NCBI GenBank assembly: GCA_040954595.2
Contig: CM082580.2
Coordinates: 12,338,001 to 12,402,000 of the forward strand
DNA: 64,000 nucleotides
Source of the DNA: Balanoglossus misakiensis
Taxonomy: Eukaryota; Hemichordata
Direction of reading: 5' to 3'
Below the pieces are notes generated by a model. It saw only the letters and a program-made list of their open reading frames with translations. It made no database searches and was not told the origin of the DNA. Of the stretch, positions 1 through 11,243 are shown one piece after another (position 1 is the first letter of the stretch; each line of letters starts with the position of its first letter). The position numbers and the translations under genes are program-made.

Positions 1-1274
1 GAGATAAGGTACAACATGAATTCGCGGTAATCAAAAAGCTTTCTTCTGGTCTTTCCGGCGGTAGTTATCTCACGCCCAGTCTCCATTTAGAAAATCTAGT
101 AGCAAATTACAGCCTGCCGAAGGGACAAGGACAGATTTGCTAATTATTTGATTATCTCAATGCGGGCTGTCGCCTTGGCGACCCGTGCAACAATCGAGAC
201 TGACAGAGTGCCACCACAGGGAAGTGTTTTCACGGTAATTGACATTTGAGTTACTTTGTTGAATAATTGGTTGTAATTAGCCGAAGGCTCGCACGTGGGT
301 AGCAATTGATTTCACAAATGGAAACTAATGGCGAGGACATTAACCGGACAAACGCCGAACTAGTTTGCCTCTCTCTCTGTTTTGGCGTGATTTCGAAAAA
401 TCTGGTGTTGTCGACCTCGCAGGTGGAGAAGGACTCTTATCATCCACATTATATCTTAATTCACACCAGCGACGTTATCTACTAGAACGTTTGTCAGGGA
501 AATTCCGAGCAATTACACAGGTCCTTTGCGGCCATCAGGCGTTACATTTTGCTACTTAAAGCGCACCACGTTTTTAATCTGCACAATACACACGCGATCA
601 CAATCCGCCCGTTACTGCGTCCATCTGCAATGGCCATGACAAAAAGAATCTAAATGATCTCAATAGTTGAGCTGGCTGACAAGACATCTTACTAACGACC
701 GCATTCGATAGAGAGAGGGAAAAGAGAGGGCTAGGCAACTAGAGAAAGAGAGGCGCACACAGAATGCGTTCTTGATCTCAGTTGCTAAAGTGACATACAA
801 TTCGTTTCCACAAATAGTACCACATTTATAGATGGTACAACCATCCACCCACTGCAGAAACCTTTGGGGAGTGAACATCGTATGTTATGCCTTTATCTTG
901 AATTCTACACGATGACAGCAAACGCTTATATTGTCGGAATGTTGTCCATTAATTATTTACAACACAAAGTCGGTACAATTTATTTTATATGCCAATGCAT
1001 TGTAAAGATGTCAACTTCACACGCACTATACATGGTTGCGCCCCTCTATAGTCTCATTAAATATATTGTCCATATACATGGAACCGTGAATCTTTTGTAT
1101 TCGAGTTGATATTTATATCACTTGCTTTGTGTGCTTCAAGACAGTGGGGGTATATTATTACTCGGAATCCGAAATATGACGCAAGTTATTTTGAAGTTAG
1201 ATTCAGTGCAATCTGATTATGGATGAGCTCGTTAATCTTTGATGAATTGTCCTCTTTTCCCCACACAACACCGC

Positions 1275-1290
1275 GGGGGGGGGGGGGGGG
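1275..1290. repeat. Poly-G tract (16 bases)
   Basis: An uninterrupted run of sixteen G bases in non-coding sequence. Such runs are prone to length error in sequencing. Confidence 0.95.
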
Positions 1291-2808
1291 TGCTCGATTG
1301 ATGGTTGGAAAAAACTCCGTGACTAGTCAATCGATGGTTTGACGTCAAACAGAGAACCCTTCACTATCAATGCGTACACACTGATATAAATACATGTCAT
1401 TTGCATATCAAAAAGAAAATTATGTTTTAATAATATTTCTTTGTCTCCCATGTGAAGATGCTACTACAATGCAACGTCATTCATATCACATCAAATCAAA
1501 AGCGGCCAGCTAATTGGAAACCATTGCCGATAGAGCTAACAAGAAGATACGAAGATCAATTGTGACGTTTAACGTCTATTTTCAGCACACTTATCTTCAC
1601 CATTTTGAAAAGTTCAAAACGTGCTAAGGTTAAAGTCTGCACGTACTATACCATTATTTTGATTGAGAGAAACGCCATGATATTTTCACAGCGTTCATAT
1701 TTCCTGCCTAACATTTGATTACTCAAACTGGTCACATTACTCCCTGTACCGTTTGACAGATTTCTCACTGTGCAAACATATTTTGTCATTATTGAAGCGA
1801 CACCACGACAAACACGTAGGTGCAAAATTAAACTTATCACATACCATCGTGTTATACAAATCGTCACCATTGAACAAAGGAGTTGACAATTGGTTTCACA
1901 GGGCACGTTTTCACAAACATGTGTACACCTTCCTCTCGCATTATAAAAAAAGAATTGCTAGTATTTGAAAATATGGATCCAATTATAACTTCGATATAGA
2001 CCGCGTCAACTTTCACAATGCAGTTATGTTGTTATTTGATCACCCGATTGTTGCAATCGTATTAAAACCTTATGAACTTAAAATTGGCAAATTCACGCCA
2101 TATTCCTCGAGAAACATCTAACTATAAATCCCAACGTATTTACTGCACAGGGTTCAAATATCCTGTATATTCACCTCTAGTCACTTTAAGCTTGAGCGTG
2201 TAAGATTCAGGAAATTGATTACACAGAACATGGCCAATACAATCTGAGAGTACGGGGTGAACGATATACTAGTATTGTAATCGTTGCCATCCAACTTAAC
2301 GCCGCAAACAAGAACAAATAGACTGGCGTACCTACCTCCCGGATAAAATAATCTTGTTCCCTGTACTGTACACAGCGATGGGGGAAAGTCGACAGATCAC
2401 AGAAAGTATCGGCATCATTTGAAATCCAGCGTGTCGCACGTGTAAAATACTGCATAATAAAAATCAATATTAATTTTTAGATAATTTATGATGCCATTTT
2501 TACTGTGCAGTAATTATGTTCTTCGATTAGCCAATTTGTTCGCCAAGTTTGTAATTAAAGGTGATTATTGAAATTAATTAATTGCCCTGTCGCAATAGAT
2601 TGAAGGCGGTCACTGTTGTGTAGTGTTGTGTTATGCTGTGCTGTTGTGCTGAGTTGTTGTGTTGTGCAGTTTGCCTCGGACCGATGTCTATTCTCCTCAC
2701 TGATGACGTCATAGGAAAGGCGAGTACTTGGGAGATAGTGATAGACGCAGATCGAACTTTGCCGCGAAAGCATCGGCGTGGATCTCATGATCACTCCCTG
2801 AGAAATTA

Positions 2809-2839
2809 TCAGTCAGTCAGCCAGTCAGTCAGACAGACA
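2809..2839. repeat. CAGT/CAGA short tandem repeat
   Basis: An imperfect tetranucleotide array of CAGT units passing into CAGA units, about 30 bases, in non-coding sequence. Confidence 0.8.
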
Positions 2840-3380
2840 AGCATATATACAGATACATTCAAAGGGTACATAGGCCACAAACATAAGATCTTCAACATAC
2901 TTGTATGATAACTTTTGCAATTCTGCGAGTCGGATTTCAATTTATTAGTAATAACCTATTGATTATCTCCCTTGAGTGTGTTTCGGCAAGTCCACATTTC
3001 TCAATATCAGCAACCACGGTGAAAATTAAACATTAGTAATTTATATCTTTATTGTCAATTTAGACAATGAAGTCGGCATCTTAAGTTCTTTTAATTCGCA
3101 CAGTCTCTGACGAGCAGGCGACGTCCCTAGTGTCGTCCATCGCCGATAATTGCCTATGCAACAGAACGACTTTAAGTGGAGTGCCCACGGCTATGTAGTG
3201 ATTAAGGTTCCGTGACCAACAGTCTCGTTCAGAAACTGGTTTTAATGAGTGCAAGGTAAAAAGCTCCAATTCAAGGATATTTCCAGCAAGTAGCATGCCG
3301 AAATAACAATATATCACAATAAAGCATAAACTACATGTATGACTCATAAATAGGCAAATATTATCGCTCAAATTTAAACT

Positions 3381-6300
3381 TCATGGATTCCACTTGTATA
3401 CAGCGCCAAACCGCATAGGGTCGGGGATGAGGATATAGTAATTGCCTTCGATGGTGAAGCCTGCGCAGTCGCTTGGACCCCGGGTGGAGAATTTCTGATA
3501 GGTGTGGAACGAGGAATAGTGGAATTTATACAAGATGGATGGTTGAAAGCGACTGTTGCTGCCCTGGCCGGCGGTTATCAACAGATACAGTTCACCATCG
3601 ATCACAACTGGACAAGCCATCGTGGGCGCGTACGTCGGAATAACTTGGTGCAGCTCGAAACGGTCGTCCGACCACATGTAGAGGGCAGACCGCGTTTGCT
3701 CGTCGGTGTCCGGAAGTGAGTGGTGCACTGCGTCAAACAGATAGAGGGCGCCATCTGGCGACCAAAATGGCACAGCTGCTGCGGAACCACCGTTTGATGG
3801 CAGAGTCTGGTGAATTTCAAAGCTTGACTGGGTGTTGTTGAAGATGTGTACAGTCGTGGGAGATTCGTGTGTATCGCTGAGTTCCGCGAACACTAAGTAC
3901 GTGGTACCGTCAACCGAAAACGACGACCCACGTGTGACCCGATCGAGAGGAATTTCCTGTACTTTCTGAAACTGATCGATTCGCCATTCAAAAATTTCTA
4001 CCACGCCGTCCCCGGCTGGAGGACGGGAAGACATGGCAAGAAAATAACGAGCGCCTACCTCACTGCTTTCTACCTGGAACGACAGTGCGTCCCAGTGGTG
4101 ATAAGCGCTGCCTTGTAGGTCTTGGAAGAACTGGAAGTGTTGCCCGTCCCACCGATACACGACTGAATTCGCGCCTTGAGAGTTTACCGCCAAAGCAAGA
4201 TAATGAGAGCCGTCTTTCTGAAAATGCTCAACATCGTACACCGCAGCCACGTCAAGCGTTTGATATTCAGAGAACGAACCGGTCACGTGTTTATGCAAAT
4301 GAACTTTTCCAGTCGCGTGATTGGGTATCGCCAGGTGTGCAGTTCCTTCAACCTCGAACGCCTCGACCTGTTGAGAGTTGCCCGTCTGGATAACTTGGTT
4401 TCGGCCGAATGTCCCAGTCACAAACTGTTGAGGGCGTTCGGTATCCTGACAGTCCACAGAACCTGGGGGTTAAAAGTAACATAAACAACAGCCAATAATA
4501 TGAAAGCAATTACTGATGTAGGACATCTGGGAAACAGGAACAAGGATATCCAAATCACGTGTCCGCCAAAATCTAAAGTTACCTGTAATTCCTTCATCGG
4601 CTCCATTGCGACAGTCCACCCTTTCATCACAAACAAGGGTTGTTGACACACACTCGCCAACTTGACATAAGAATTCATCTGTGCCACTGCAGTTACTGAC
4701 AACGCCACCTACGACAAAAGTAGTAATATTTATCAATGTTCGAGATATTAAACAAGGTTTTACGTTATAAATCTATATTTGATACTGTCATCTTGCGCAT
4801 GGTGCATATTTGTCTCGAAGATATTATTTCCATGAGACTACACATATACTGCATACATCTTAAATAATATATAATTTTTTTCATTATAAACTTGACATTG
4901 TACATTCCCGTAACTGAGCAGGCACGTGATCTACGTGGAAAAAAGTGACTTAGCCCATTGGCAAACGACGGGTTTTAAGTTAAATATTAGTATTTAGTGA
5001 CGATACGGGAAAACATGTACCTATTTGACACACTGCTTCGTCGGTCAAATCGTGACAGTGGTAGACACCGTCGCAAGTATCCTCTATGTCGATGCATTTT
5101 TCAAGGCAACAGAAGCAGTCGATTTCATCAGAGCCGTCTGAACAGTTTCTGAAGCCATCACACTTGGTTTCCCCGGGGAGACATTCTCCACTTTCACACA
5201 CGAAGTACGGGTTACCAACACACTCGGCTGGAACTGTGGGCAAACGACAGATAAACGGTACTTAAAGCGCGGAACTATATGTTAAAATGTAATAACAGAA
5301 TACAAGAATGAAGTGCCACACGAACTACATAAATGTCGCGCAAGATTACCATTTTGTTAGACCAGTGTATCATAATTTCTTTTTGTGGTTTTGTGGTTTA
5401 CCTTGATCTGGTTTGTACTGACAGATTGCTGGAAGTTTCGTTCCGCAATGTACGTCGTCCCATTGGTAACCAGAATAGGGTCTGGAATGAGAGAAAGGGA
5501 GTGTGTACGGGGGAGTGGAAATTTTCAGTTATCCCTTAAGTACCATCATTTTCCATGTGACATAGGTGCTACAAATTCATGGCACTGTGACACCCAGAAT
5601 GAGAAACTGAATACTTGAAATAGTCCCGGTGTCAAAGACATGTCACAAAGTATAACTCACGATATCACTCCGCAATTCTGCCGATGTGGTTTTCCGTCAT
5701 TGAGGTCATTCCAGTTCGAGTAACACATCTGTCCATCGTCGCTGTGTCTCCACGTCCCTTCCGTCCGGATATCGCGAGCGTCTATCCAATAATCGTACAC
5801 GTCGAGCTGGTTATCACGCAGCGTATCCCGGATGTTGTCTTGCATGCTTTCGGAAGTGATCTGAACCAGTTTACCGCCATCGCGCTGGCATGACCACTTT
5901 GCTCTGTTCCACTTCTCGTGCTTGGTGAAAACTTTGAAAATGTTGCAAGGGGTCTGGTACGGGCCATATCTAGCATCTGTTGGTAAAATCCTTTCTCGAT
6001 TAAGTTACACAATGATATGACTGCTGAACTGGCAGCACGTCAATGAGTATAAGCACGTATGGGCTTACAATAAACGAAGTATGGTAATTTGTAAAGTCAA
6101 TAACTTGATCGGTTTGGTGCAATAACAGACATCCTTTCTTCTCCTTAAATACTAAACCACTATAGGTTTTTAAAATTTACATACCGGGTTTTGGTAAGGG
6201 ATAGGAAGGATCGTTATCGCCGCTGCCACATTCAAGTTCATCTGACCTGTCTAGACAATCTGTGACGCCATCACATAGAGTTTCTCTGGGGATGCACCGG

Positions 6301-7512
6301 CGCCCATCGTCACAGTTGGTGTAATCGTTTGCCCAGTCGAAACAACTGGGGTCAGCTGGTGTTGAAATGTAGAAACTTGGTCAGTTGGTGTTTCAGTTAT
6401 ACATGTTGACCGTTTTATGAACAGGAAAAAGCAAAAATGCAGATTAAATGGCTGGGAGCTTTTGTCACGCATCTTCAAATGCTAATTAGACTTGTCCCAA
6501 GAGTATGTGGGCTAACTTACATCAGTACAAAAGATTCAGCATGTATTTTCATAACTCAAAAGTAACCAGAAATTTTCAAAAGAAGACGGTGGTATCGGAA
6601 AGGGGTGAGCGTTTGAGTGGCAAGGGTAGCATAGGGTGTACCAAACGTTGATAAACCTATGTTTATGGGAATGGCTACATACGGTCCGTGATGTTGAATT
6701 CACAGATGAATTTCAATCTCTTCGCACATCTTGAAGGGTACCACTGAAAGTTTGACTTGTTCCTGTAAAGAAATCATCTAGTTTTAAAATCATAGAAAAT
6801 GGAAAACAAAATTCAAGATTATAAGATAGAAGTCAGTTGGGAGGTTCATATAGAGATAGTATTGTTATATTGCAAGTGAAAGAAAATATCAGACTATTAC
6901 AGGTTGACGATAGATAAATGTGTCATTGGAACACATGATCTCACCTTAATATCCCACAATCCTCTACTTCGTAGTTAAATCGTGCATCCGGTACCGTTTC
7001 CCAATTTTTGTAGCAAATTGGCGACTTCTGACCGGCATAGACCCAGCTTCCCTCGTCTTGCAAATCGGATATCCCTATCCACAGGTCTCTGTCTATGCCG
7101 AGGATCTCGAGGGCAGTCACAATCAGGTCTTGAGTGGCTTGGGTTTTGATTTCCACCAGGGCACCACCAACGTCTTGACAGTAGCTCTTGCCCTCCTCCC
7201 ATCTCATTGGCTGTTTCATCAGTTCATATCTGGCGCACTCTGACGAAAATGACCTGGAGAGCTCTGATGTGAACAAACACACAAAAACAAACAAACAGAA
7301 ATTTAGAAATAAATATCAATTGCAGATGGCTCAGTTTTAGTCAAATTTCTGCAATTATATTACCTCAATCTTTCACGCACTGCCGAAAATAATGATGTTA
7401 TAAGAAGCACGAACTTGAAATATTACAAAAAAGATAGTTTACCTTCGCGGCAGGTACGGTCACAGTTGGACGCAGTGTCTTCATTCAAAATAACATCGTT
7501 TGCTTTACAGAC
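3381..7512 (-). CDS. Mosaic extracellular protein: CTLD-LDLa-CTLD-LDLa-EAR (5' incomplete)
   Basis: Proposed coding join, minus strand: 7512-7443 (candidate), 7263-6945, 6762-6683, 6355-6185, 5976-5661, 5481-5402, 5233-5021, 4708-4583, 4462-3381 (stop TGA at 3383-3381). All junctions are GT-AG and the frame stays open: 2457 nt, 818 residues in the part seen. Domains in order: a short Cys-bearing segment (about 1-23); C-type lectin domain 1 (24-156); LDLa with its SDE acidic motif (157-213); C-type lectin domain 2 (214-345); one full LDLa plus one lacking its N-terminal part (346-416); an LDLa whose sixth cysteine comes from the next exon (417-462); then about 355 residues with seven EAR/EPTP repeats, each carrying a motif such as FQKVQEI, FEIHQTL or FELHQVI. 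Seven EAR repeats form a beta-propeller in LGI and TSPEAR proteins, so the C-terminus is probably a binding propeller. Junctions between modules are phase 1, as in exon-shuffled extracellular proteins. Both lectin domains have the four canonical cysteines plus an extra N-terminal Cys and one before a YxNW motif; neither shows a clean EPN/QPD calcium motif. No signal peptide or start codon was found, so more 5' exons are expected. The ligand is unknown. Confidence 0.8.
7443..7512 (-). other. Candidate upstream exon of the lectin/EAR gene
   Basis: Minus-strand segment encoding 23 residues with three cysteines (core ASNCDRTC). It ends in a consensus donor (GAAG followed by GTAAAC) in phase 1, which joins in frame to the lectin exon at 7263. 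Its CAG acceptor has no strong pyrimidine tract, and the frame stays open upstream to an ATG, so the true 5' limit is uncertain. The Cys spacing is reminiscent of TIL-like segments, but it is too short to assign. Confidence 0.4.
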
Positions 7513-7683
7513 CTGTTGTAATGTATACGTAATATTCAATTTTCCGTTCATTCTTTTATTATGTTTTTTTTTTCACAACTACCAGACGTACATTGGGGAA
7601 TTCTATGCCAGCTGTGGCAGCGCACTTTACTGAGCGGCATGGGCTGTCTCTTTTGTTGCAGTGTCCAGGGTCATATTGGGATC

Positions 7684-7739
7684 ACTCCTTCGTACTTAAA
7701 AGGGTACGACCGCTATCAATATGCGGTCGGAGTTTTTTC
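7684..7739 (+). other. Hairpin followed by a T run
   Basis: CGACCGC (7707-7713) and GCGGTCG (7723-7729) form a perfect 7-bp stem with a 9-base loop. ACTCC (7684-7688) can also pair with GGAGT (7729-7733), as an outer alternative. Six T bases follow directly, as at a polymerase III terminator. I recognise no RNA family, and no A/B box is obvious. Confidence 0.35.
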
Positions 7740-10700
7740 TTGGGTTCTCATTAAAATATATTATTTAGCTGCCATAATTATTTTTGTAGAATTTCTGACC
7801 AACCCAATTTCGACATAATGTCACGGGTCTTTGCACGTCAGTAATTCATAAGGCAAAAGCAAGCTTATGGTAAAGTAAAGGAAAATACGTTGCCTTGGCA
7901 CCGACCGGAGGGGTGGGGGCTATGCTTTTCAATCTGGACTACTGACGTCAACGGAAAATGACATTGAACAAAGTAGCATATTTAGACTATATTCAACTAT
8001 ATTGTTTGGCATTAACATTGCTGAAAGGGGGTAAATATTTTAGAGAAAGCGTTTGCTGTTCAATATTATATTTTATATGATTAATGCGACCGGTAATTGC
8101 GGTTCAACCGTTTAATTATGTACAATACTTTCACCGTCTGGCTTTACGTGACTACAAGCGCGAAGAAAACCACGTGAGTGTATCAGCAGTTGTCTCGTGG
8201 AATTTGACAAATAAGTAACACAAATATAGCATAAAAAATACATCTTGCCTGGATTGTCAAGGCGTACACCGTCGCCAAGATGACGAATCGTAGCCCAACA
8301 TTCCCTTCCATATGGTATCTGTATAGAACAGAAATTAGACCGTTTTGCTTGAGTAGACATAATGGTATAAAATCACATAAGTTTTAAGTGGTATAAGCGA
8401 TGTTTTATAGGGATGAAAAGTCAAATGGACCTACAGAGCTAAAAGAAACGGGCGAATCCTGTAGGCCTAACCGTGTCCATAATTTATTATAACGGATTTT
8501 CATTTGACAGAACTTGTGCAATAAACGATGAATTAATATCGTTATGAATAGTGGAACAACCTGTTCCTCTCTATTGTCGACCTGTGATTGTTTTTTGATT
8601 ATCGGGCTTCAAGATCGGTTGCAGAAAATGTTCCCACAACCTGTATAATTCTTTGGGCTGAGACTGTCCACCCCCAATGCGTACATTGTTTCTAGCAATA
8701 TGGCGTATACGTCGGATTTCATGGCTATTTAGAGAGAATGAAAATGGATGGATGATATTTTCAACGCTTACCGCTTTGATACTTTCCCTCTCGGTATGCC
8801 AATCTGTAGAATAATTCGCTTTGGAGTGGTAGCAATGATACCAAACCGGCGGAATTTAGATGGTTCTTGTTCTGCAGCTGCCGGCCTACTGGTGTCAAAC
8901 CGAGCCACCGATCGACGCCCGTGCGCTGTTGCTGGCATCGGTGATATAGAACAAAACTGACAGTTTTATTGTGTGGCCCAACTTTAAATAGATTCTCCTC
9001 CTACACCAACGTTGATTTATTCGTCATAAGGCCATATGATTGAGAAATTTATCAGTGTTATTTGGCTATAGCCAGAGGTGATATAGTCGCATGGCTGTTG
9101 GAAAGTAGTATATAAATTTGTTTTACACAATTCCGGCATAAAGGGGTTTGGCAGCAAATAAGCATATTTTACAAGCTTGTTTCGATATCGTTTTGTGATG
9201 TTCTTCTTTCTCCTCCCATATTTTTGCAAATTCTGTCCGTGCATTGGACGGCAACTACTGTCAATAATTTTAGTAGTGTCATTGTTCGAGCAGTGATGAG
9301 GGACTATTTTATACGCTGGCATATCACACAACAATACGAACATCACAAAAGAAGCGATTATAGGAAATCCTAAATATGTAATGCTGGTTGTTGGATTGTC
9401 CAAATTGTATGTCCTAAACAGTATGTTAGAAGAAGGATAAACTATACTAAGGCGGTTCATCATTTGTTTCAATAATACGGTTAGATTTTCCTGGTTGCCC
9501 AGCAGTGTTCATCAGACATATCACCACCTTAAAGTCCTGAATGGTATAAGAGAGAGCCTTCTGTATACTTTCTTAATACATTTTCTCTCTGTGATGTAAA
9601 ATTCCGCTTTGGGCGGTCTACTTCTCTTCATTGCGCATTTCTCTTCGTTGCGTATTTGCTTGAAATGTGCACAATACACAAAACAGACACAAAACACACA
9701 CCACTACCACATGTTGTAGAGCGATTCCATCATAATCGCCGCAGGGTGTGTGTGTTTCGCTTGAGGCGATGGTTCAACACAGAAGATACTCCGTATTGAT
9801 AAAATAAACCAGGTACAATAAAATGGGTTAGTACAGGTAAACACGGATGTCCGTTTCTATAAATGGTCGACGTTCAATATGGAAATTATCCGTTTAAATA
9901 AAGACAGGAACATTTTAACTGGTACCTATCGCACACGCGACGCGACAAATGATCCACATCGCAAACGTAGTTGTGTTTATTCTTCACCTTATATTCTAGA
10001 CTTTTTATTCATTCGGAAAACATGGTAACCAGACGATCTTACTCATTGTTTGACAAGCAAATGATGTAATAGGCGAGATTATTTGATTGAATTGATAGTG
10101 CAATCGATCACGTCCCTGGCGTAATTGATCAAAATCGAACAAAAAGTCTAGCGATGTGGTTGGAAGGAATGTGGAGGACGTGATTAATGTACATGCAGTT
10201 ATGGCGTCATGAATACGTGGAAACCGAGCAAGGCTTGGTTTGCTGCAGATAGTAATTTATGGATGGATGAATGGATGGATGGATGGATGGATGGACGGAC
10301 GGAGGGAGGGAGAGGGAGGGGGAGGGAGGGAGCAGTGGATGGATATGGGTGTGTTGGTCTACTACCATGACTACAGTACACAGCATGTCAGATTGACCAA
10401 ACATGTCTGTAATTCGCGGGGTTTCACAAATTTTCAGAACGGAAAATAATAAACAGATGACGCATTGTTTACGCAAGGACACAATCGCGCGCAGCATTAC
10501 CACCTTAATCCCTTGGAGAGTAACATTTGGCGCGTCAATTATTGGTGGACGGCGTGAGATGCCCCCGGATGGAGATACTAGTAGTCACAAATCAGCCATT
10601 TTGATTTATTTTTTTAAATCAGCGTGAATACCGATCACGAGACAACGGTAAGTCTATTTTATTCGAATGAGTTTTACTGTAAAAAAATCTAAACAACGTA

Positions 10701-11237
10701 ATAGCCCAAGCTAACTTAAATTTATAAACTTACACTTTTTTCTGGTCATTTGACCCGGGCAATTTTAATCGAATTTGAGGGCGAGATTTGCAATCGAAAT
10801 TATGGCACGCAGGTAACCCCGACAGATAGATGTCGCTATTATGCGGCCTTCAGTTCACAAACTCCCGTTTGAAGTAGTGGTGACACCAACCTTTCCATAT
10901 ACTACGTCAAACTTAACAAATTGGCGATACTAGCTGTACGCTCCACAGTTTAAAACGCGTATTGACATATACAATTTTAACATGACGAAATTTGCCTACG
11001 GCAGCTGTTACATATAGGACAATAAACCGGTTTGTCAACAATTAGGGTAGTCCAACTAAAGCACTGTCGAATGAGCACACCTGATATTGACTGCCTGAAT
11101 TCATATTCTTTTTTTATGTATATGTGCATGACGTCAGACTTTGAAAATTTGATTGCACGGTTCCACGTGAGCCAAACTGTCCAAAGCAATGGCAATCCTT
11201 ATAAATTTCGCTATCATCTTTTTTATTTTCATTGCAG
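7740..11237. other. Intergenic region between the two divergent mosaic genes
   Basis: This 3.5 kb stretch should contain the promoters, and probably the missing 5' exon(s) of the minus-strand gene and a 5' untranslated exon of the plus-strand gene. The longest open frame is 151 codons on the minus strand (9472-9017). It contains one hydrophobic stretch but no recognisable domain, and frames of this length also occur by chance in this window. A GGAT/GGAG purine repeat lies at 10258-10333. I see no RNA gene. Confidence 0.5.
10258..10333. repeat. GGAT/GGAG purine-rich microsatellite
   Basis: About nine GGAT units with one GAAT interruption pass into GGAC and then into GGAG/GGGA units. This makes a purine-rich array of about 75 bases on the plus strand. 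Confidence 0.9.
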
Positions 11238-11243
11238 AGAATC

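Larger units (their letters stand above)
1..3380. other. No supported gene (left flank)
   Basis: I find no exon, RNA gene or domain here that I can support. The longest open frames are 60-96 codons, unremarkable for this base composition, and match nothing I recognise. The stretch holds a 16-base G run (1275-1290), a TGTTG/TGTGC-rich patch near 2617-2660 and a short CAGT/CAGA repeat (2809-2839). It lies downstream of the minus-strand EAR gene, so its 3' UTR probably occupies some of 3060-3380. Confidence 0.6.

Noticed and set aside
8253-8324. Possible minus-strand exon encoding IPYGRECWATIRHLGDG
   Set aside because: It would need a rare GC donor, its phase does not join the next exon, and the residues match no module I recognise.
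8772-8938. Minus-strand segment from an ATG (8938) to a consensus GTAAGC donor, encoding 55 basic residues
   Set aside because: It is not a signal peptide, and its phase-2 donor does not match the phase-0 acceptor of the candidate exon at 7512. It was considered as the missing first exon and dropped.
9017-9472. 151-codon minus-strand frame with one hydrophobic stretch and several cysteines, upstream of the lectin/EAR gene
   Set aside because: No domain recognised, no acceptor/donor linking it to the lectin exons, and frames of similar length without coding signs occur elsewhere in the window.
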